From NCBI GenBank assembly GCA_002348045.1, contig DDYO01000113.1:1-10458 (forward strand): 10,458 nt of DNA, given 5' to 3'. Shown piece after piece: positions 5,810 through 10,458 of this stretch (its first letter is position 1; every line of letters starts with the position of its first letter). The notes below the pieces were generated by a model, which ran no database searches, was not told the origin of the DNA, and saw only the letters and a program-made list of their open reading frames with translations. A program made the position numbers and the translations under genes. Source of the stretch: Anaerolineales bacterium UBA2232. GTDB lineage: Bacteria; Chloroflexota; Anaerolineae; UBA2200.

Positions 5810-7679
5810 GCCCAATCAGCGACTGCTTTACATGGCTGAGCTGCGCCCACCGGAGGGCTACCGTCTGGACCAGGCCGTCGGCACGACTTACTCGCTGGAC
5901 CTACTTGCCCTGCTGATGGCGCCGCTATCCATGGTGCTCTGGGACTACCCCGATCAGAAAGACGTGCTGCAAAACCCTATGCTGCTGCTCGAATCGATTC
6001 GGCGGGCGGCGAATCGTGTCGTCATCTTCTGCCATGAAGGCCAGATAGCCGTGCCAAAACAGGACACCCTCCTGTACAGCCTTCTCGAGCCAACGGTGGT
6101 GCAAGCCCAGCCGCCCAACCGTGGCGGGGTTTTTCATCCCAAGTTGTGGTTACTGCGATACGTCGCCGATGATCAGCCGGTAAGGTATCGGTTTCTGTGT
6201 CTTTCGCGCAACCTGACCTTCGACCGCTCGTGGGATACTCTGCTGGCCCTGGAGGGCGTCTTGGTGGACCGTCGCGTCGGCTTTGGCTCCAACCGGCCGC
6301 TTGCCGACTTCCTGCTGAGTTTGCCGGGGCTGGCCACCCACGCGCTGCCGGATGGCCTGGACGCTCGCCTTGAATCGCTGGCGGACGAAGTGCGTCGAGT
6401 TCGCTTCCAAGCGCCGCAAGGTTTCGATGATGGAGTACAGTTCCTGCCTTCGGGCATTCGCGGCTATCCTCGACAACCCGATTTGGACTGGCGCTGGCGT
6501 TGCATGGTGGTCTCTCCCTTCCTGAGTGAGGGTTGGTTGCCCAACCTGCAGCACCGTGATGGCGGGGTCAAGAACGTGCTGGTGAGCCGACAGGAGAGCC
6601 TGGATGTGATTCCGGACCGCGCCTGGTCACAGATTGAGCAGGCCGTCGACGTCTATGTTATGGACGAGGTTGCGGAGCATGGTGATGATATGGAAGCGAG
6701 GGCGGATGCGGCATCTGCCAACGCCCCAGACAGGGATTTGTCGGGACTGCACGCCAAGCTATACATCACACACGATAAGGGTTGGAGAGCGCGGCTGCGC
6801 ACGGGTTCGGCCAATGCGACCGAGGCTGCCCTGGGCGGTGAGAATGTGGAGTTCACAGTGCAGTTGGAAGGGCTGGCGAGTACAATGGGAATCGATACGA
6901 TCCTGGGAAAGCCGAACGACCAGGCAGCCTGGGGAAAGTTGCTGACTCCCTATCGCCGACCGCCAACTCCCAAGACACCTGATCCGATCCTCCAGCAGCT
7001 GGAAGGCAGGTTGACCAAAGCACGAAATGCCATTGTGGGTGCGCGCCTTTGTCTCGACGTCAGCAAGCCAGGCGAGGGCGGCTACATGATGTGCCTGAGG
7101 GCTGATCACCCGCTGGACAGCACTGACATGCTGGTAGAGGGGCGGTGCTGGCCCATCACCGCGGCAATTGGTGCGCATGAACTGACACCGCTTTGGCAAG
7201 GCGAGCCGATCTGGTTCCGGGGTCTGTCGCTGGAGGCTTTGACCGGATTCGTCGCTTTCGAACTGCACGCCCGGGAGTGCACGAAGGAGGCATGCGCCTC
7301 ATTTGTCCTGAACCTGCCTGTCCGCGGGATGCCCTCTGAGCGTGAGCAAGCCATCGTTCGGCGGACCCTAGGTGACCGAAACGGCTTCCTGAGGTATCTG
7401 CGCTTCTTGCTAGCGGATGATGCTCAGGAGGTGGCCGAGCTGCTGGTGCCGGTGGAGGGAGAGCGAGGGGAATCTCGCGGTCCTGTCCTAACCGACCTCG
7501 GTGTGCCGCTGCTAGAGGAACTGGTACGGGCCTATAGCAGGCGCCCAGAGCAGATTGACCGCATCGCGCACCTTGTGGATAGTCTCAAGTCCAGCCTGGA
7601 GGGGCGCGAATTGATACCCGAGGACTTTGCCCAGGTTTGGGAAGCCTTTGTCACGGCACGCCGAGGGGGGAGGAAGTGA
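5802..7679 (+). CDS. Phospholipase-D-superfamily (HKD) protein, putative nuclease
   Basis: 625 residues. ATG 5802 overlaps the previous stop by 8 bases, and AAGAGAGG (5786-5793) precedes it by 8. Two HKD-type half-sites are visible. The first is FHPKLWLL (His112, Lys114) followed by LSRNLTFDRSWD (135-145). The second is LHAKLYITHD (His317, Lys319, Asp325) followed by GSANATEAAL (335-344) and Glu350. The His/Lys pairs and the GSxN-type Asn are kept in both halves. The Asp of the second half is one residue later than in HxKxxxxD, and no Asp occupies that place in the first. This pattern fits the bacterial PLD-fold nucleases (Nuc/NgoFVII-like) found in restriction and defence loci rather than lipid hydrolases. 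Residues ~390-625 form an extra C-terminal part with no recognised motif. No signal peptide, so cytoplasmic. The stop TGA shares its A with the helicase start. Confidence 0.85.
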   Translation: MLEPNQRLLYMAELRPPEGYRLDQAVGTTYSLDLLALLMAPLSMVLWDYPDQKDVLQNPMLLLESIRRAANRVVIFCHEGQIAVPKQDTLLYSLLEPTVVQAQPPNRGGVFHPKLWLLRYVADDQPVRYRFLCLSRNLTFDRSWDTLLALEGVLVDRRVGFGSNRPLADFLLSLPGLATHALPDGLDARLESLADEVRRVRFQAPQGFDDGVQFLPSGIRGYPRQPDLDWRWRCMVVSPFLSEGWLPNLQHRDGGVKNVLVSRQESLDVIPDRAWSQIEQAVDVYVMDEVAEHGDDMEARADAASANAPDRDLSGLHAKLYITHDKGWRARLRTGSANATEAALGGENVEFTVQLEGLASTMGIDTILGKPNDQAAWGKLLTPYRRPPTPKTPDPILQQLEGRLTKARNAIVGARLCLDVSKPGEGGYMMCLRADHPLDSTDMLVEGRCWPITAAIGAHELTPLWQGEPIWFRGLSLEALTGFVAFELHARECTKEACASFVLNLPVRGMPSEREQAIVRRTLGDRNGFLRYLRFLLADDAQEVAELLVPVEGERGESRGPVLTDLGVPLLEELVRAYSRRPEQIDRIAHLVDSLKSSLEGRELIPEDFAQVWEAFVTARRGGRK

Positions 7680-10458
7680 TGGACCTGCAAGCACAACGGC
7701 CTGACGCCGAACAAGTAATTGCACCACTGAAGAACTTTCAGCGGCGCACTGTTGACTATGTCTTCCGTCGCCTGTACTTGGACAAGGACCATGTGGACCG
7801 CTTCCTGATTGCCGATGAAGCTGGATTGGGCAAGACCCTGGTGGCCAGGGGTGTCTTGGCGCGCGCGGTTAATCATCTCTGGAACGATGTCAGGCGTATC
7901 GATGTGGTGTATGTCTGTGCTAACCGTGACATTGCCGCACAGAACATCAGCAGGCTCAACATCACCGGAGAGCGAGATGTGGCCGTGGCAACCCGGATGA
8001 CCCTGCTGCCCATGTACGCGCGAAACTTACAGGGCAGAAAGCTGAACTTTGTGTCCTTCACGCCACACACATCGTTTGACCTGCGGTCGCAGGGTGGGAT
8101 AGCCTATGAGCGAGCCATGATCTATCACATCTTGCGACTGAAATGGGGGTGGGGTGATCGAGCAGGTCCTCGTAACCTGCTGCAGTGCAATGTGCGTCGC
8201 GACAGGTGGCTGCAGACTCTGGAAGGCTTCCCCACAAAGGAGATCGATCCTGGCCTTGCAGAGCAGTACCTAGAGTTACTGGACTCACAGTATTCAGAGG
8301 TTCGACAGGACTTCGGCCAATCGGAGATGGCCTTTGGTCGCCACCAACAGCACGTGCCAATGGAGGACCATCGAAAGCGGATGGCTCTGATCGGCAGGCT
8401 GCGTGCAATTCTGGCAGAGAGCTGCCTGAATGCTCTGGAGCCGGACATCGTCATCCTGGACGAATTCCAGCGCTTCAAATACCTGCTTCAGGAGGATAGT
8501 GAATTAGCCTTCCTTGCTCAAGCGCTGTTCCAGTATGACAAGGTGAAAGTCCTTCTCCTGTCCGCAACCCCCTACAAGATGTACACCATGTACCATGAGC
8601 GGGAACAGGAAGACCACTGGCAGGATTTCCTCAACACCAGCAGATTCCTGCTTCAAGCCAATGATAGCGTCGGCGCACTCAAGGAGTCTCTGGACCGATA
8701 TCGCACGCATCTCCTTACTCTGGGTGCGCGCGAAGATGGGCTGGAGGCACTTCGCAGCGCCCGCTCCGATGTGCAAAGACAACTGCGGAAGGTGATGGTG
8801 CGCACCGAGAGGCTGAGCGTGACACAGCAGCACGATGCGATGGTGGAGAGGCGAGAGGAGCCGCTGCATTTGACGGCAGCCGATCTGGATGCCTTCAGCG
8901 GTCTGGACCGCGTCGCCAAGGCCCTCTCCGTGCAGGATACGGTCGAGTATTGGAAGTCCACGCCCTATGCATTGAATCTGATGGATCGGTACGGATACAA
9001 GATCAAAGAGGAACTGGTCAGAGCGGTTGCCGGAGGAGAGAAGGCCGGTGATCTGAAGGCTGCGCTGGAGGCGGGCAATGGGCTGCTGTCGTGGAGCGAG
9101 GTTCAGGCCTACCAGCAACTGGATCCGGCCAATGCTCGGTTGCGGGTGCTCCTCGAGCGGTTCAGTGCAACGGCTGCGTGGCGCCTGCTGTGGATACCGC
9201 CCTCGCTGCCTTACTACCAGGCAACATCCGGTCCCTATTCGGAGTTGTCTGCTGCTGGGATGACCAAGGCGCTGGTCTTTTCATCGTGGCGCGTGGTGCC
9301 CAAAGCGATAGCCATGTTGACCAGCTATGAGGCAGAGAGGCACATGGTCTCAGCCTTTGATTCCAGCGCTGACTATGAAACCGAGCGACGTAGGCGCAGG
9401 CCGCTGCTGCGCTTTGCCCTGTCAAGGCTAAGCATCGGATCGAGCCGGTTGACGGGCATGTCCAACTTTAACCTGCTGTATCCTTGTTGGACTCTTGCTT
9501 CGCGGTTTGATCCACTTTACGTTTGTTCGGGACTGGCCGACAGTAGCTTTCTGCCCGACCTCCCAAGGCTCATGGAGAAAGTCACTGCCGAGGTCCGCAA
9601 GCTGCTGCAGCCTGTTCTCCAACGGCATCAGGCAAGGACCAGCAGGACGGACGAGCGCTGGTATTGGGCCGGGGCCGCGCTGCTGGACCGGGAACATGCG
9701 CGGCAGGAGGCAGAATCGTGGCGCGAACGCCGCGGGGGTGGGGCCTGGCGAGACATGCTGCAGACAGACCGGGATGATCCAGACGACAGCAACTTTGCCG
9801 CGCACATCGATTCGTTTTGGGAATACTTCTCTGGGCAGGAGGAATTGGGCCGACCGCCCGATGATCTGGCAGAAATGCTGGCCAAGGTAGCCCTTGCTTC
9901 TCCTGCCGTCGTGTCCCTGCGGTCGCTGATGCGTCTGATGCCCGAGTCGGAACGTTCCAGGAACGCGGCGGCTCTTCTGGCTGGCGCTGCCAGCGTAGGT
10001 CTAGGCTTCCGCAGCCTTTTCAACATGCCCGAGAACATCGCGCTGGTACGCAGCATCTGGGCCGGTGATGATGCACGCTATTGGGAAAGCATCCTGGATT
10101 ACTGCGCCTCAGGCAACCTGCAGTCTGTCATGGACGAGTATGTGCATGTTCTGCGTGACGCTCTCGGTCTCTTTCGAGCGCCATGTGACGTCATGGTGGA
10201 GCAAGTCGCTGAGGAGATCAGAAACGCTCTGTCCATCCGAACAGCCAGCCTTACGCTCGATGAGATACACCTGCGCGGTCAGCATGGGGTGGAACTGACT
10301 GAACACCGGCTGCGCTGTATGTTCGCCCTCGCCTTTCAGGACTCGGAAGATGAGCTGGGTGGAAAAACTCGGTCCGACCAAGTCCGCAGCGCTTTCAACT
10401 CACCCTTTCGGCCTTTCGTGCTGGCGACGACGTCCGTCGGTCAGGAGGGACTGGACTT
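7679..10458 (+). CDS. Large SF2 (SNF2/HepA-like) helicase, C-terminus outside window
   Basis: ATG 7679 overlaps the PLD stop (TGATG); GGAGGA lies 4 bases upstream. The 926 complete codons present run off the right edge. Motifs seen: Q-like NFQRRTVDYVF (19-29), Walker A ADEAGLGKT (45-53), motif Ia-like VVYVCANRDIAAQN (76-89), motif II DEFQ (261-264), motif III SATPY (295-299), motif IV KALVFSSW (530-537) and motif V VGQEGLDF (920-927, its last codon cut). Motif VI is expected immediately outside. Between Walker A and DEFQ there are about 200 residues, including SFTPHTSFDL and GIAYERAMIY. Between motifs IV and V there are about 375 residues, mostly helical, against some 70-100 in ordinary SF2 enzymes. 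So the RecA2 lobe carries a big inserted domain. It probably translocates on nucleic acid with ATP and feeds or positions the two nuclease-fold partners. Helicase fold is certain; substrate unknown. Confidence 0.92.
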   Translation, partial: MDLQAQRPDAEQVIAPLKNFQRRTVDYVFRRLYLDKDHVDRFLIADEAGLGKTLVARGVLARAVNHLWNDVRRIDVVYVCANRDIAAQNISRLNITGERDVAVATRMTLLPMYARNLQGRKLNFVSFTPHTSFDLRSQGGIAYERAMIYHILRLKWGWGDRAGPRNLLQCNVRRDRWLQTLEGFPTKEIDPGLAEQYLELLDSQYSEVRQDFGQSEMAFGRHQQHVPMEDHRKRMALIGRLRAILAESCLNALEPDIVILDEFQRFKYLLQEDSELAFLAQALFQYDKVKVLLLSATPYKMYTMYHEREQEDHWQDFLNTSRFLLQANDSVGALKESLDRYRTHLLTLGAREDGLEALRSARSDVQRQLRKVMVRTERLSVTQQHDAMVERREEPLHLTAADLDAFSGLDRVAKALSVQDTVEYWKSTPYALNLMDRYGYKIKEELVRAVAGGEKAGDLKAALEAGNGLLSWSEVQAYQQLDPANARLRVLLERFSATAAWRLLWIPPSLPYYQATSGPYSELSAAGMTKALVFSSWRVVPKAIAMLTSYEAERHMVSAFDSSADYETERRRRRPLLRFALSRLSIGSSRLTGMSNFNLLYPCWTLASRFDPLYVCSGLADSSFLPDLPRLMEKVTAEVRKLLQPVLQRHQARTSRTDERWYWAGAALLDREHARQEAESWRERRGGGAWRDMLQTDRDDPDDSNFAAHIDSFWEYFSGQEELGRPPDDLAEMLAKVALASPAVVSLRSLMRLMPESERSRNAAALLAGAASVGLGFRSLFNMPENIALVRSIWAGDDARYWESILDYCASGNLQSVMDEYVHVLRDALGLFRAPCDVMVEQVAEEIRNALSIRTASLTLDEIHLRGQHGVELTEHRLRCMFALAFQDSEDELGGKTRSDQVRSAFNSPFRPFVLATTSVGQEGLD

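Noticed and set aside
5802..10458. DISARM locus (helicase plus PLD protein)
   Set aside because: No DrmB (DUF1998) or DISARM methyltransferase is seen, and DUF6361 and MBL are not DISARM members. Genes beyond the right edge could not be examined.
1..10458. CRISPR array, tRNA, rRNA or insertion-sequence ends
   Set aside because: No regularly spaced repeats, no cloverleaf or CCA-type ends, no transposase frame and no paired terminal inverted repeats were seen on either strand.

Overview
The window (about 60% G+C) looks like chromosomal or accessory DNA of a Chloroflexota bacterium, most likely of the Anaerolineae type. This rests on a lipoprotein with a Thr-Tyr-Pro repeat linker, a style common in that group, and on a SUMF1-type gene beside diversity-generating retroelement (DGR) debris. 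No 16S or other phylogenetic marker is present, so the placement is an inference.

Left part (1-990): the C-terminal 135 residues of a SUMF1/FGE-sulfatase-fold protein run in from the left edge and stop at 410. The last ~40 residues have the layout of a DGR variable region. A strong G6/C6 hairpin lies 40 bases after the stop. From 548 to about 800 there is a broken 5' remnant of a DGR-type reverse transcriptase, frameshifted at a small hairpin and cut off before any catalytic motif. No template repeat is visible. The cassette looks dead.

Middle part (991-2757): a minus-strand lipoprotein with a six-repeat TolB/PD40-type beta-propeller (991-2067) has its own strong sigma-70-like promoter and a structured 5' leader. 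It is followed by ~690 bases without a convincing gene. These hold a divergent plus-strand promoter (TTGACA-16-TAGAAT) about 430 bases upstream of the next gene and a possible broken methyltransferase tail.

Right part (2758 to the right edge): four plus-strand genes. They are a metallo-beta-lactamase/beta-CASP-like hydrolase, a DUF6361-like protein, a phospholipase-D-fold (HKD) protein and a very large SF2 helicase that runs off the window just after motif V. The last three overlap at their start/stop codons (ATGCTTGA and TGATG), so they are translationally coupled. Two nuclease-type folds, a helicase and a DUF in one operon, next to a dead retroelement, is the profile of a mobile-DNA/phage defence or nucleic-acid processing island. 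I do not recognise it as one of the named systems. Helicase motif VI and any further genes lie beyond the right edge.
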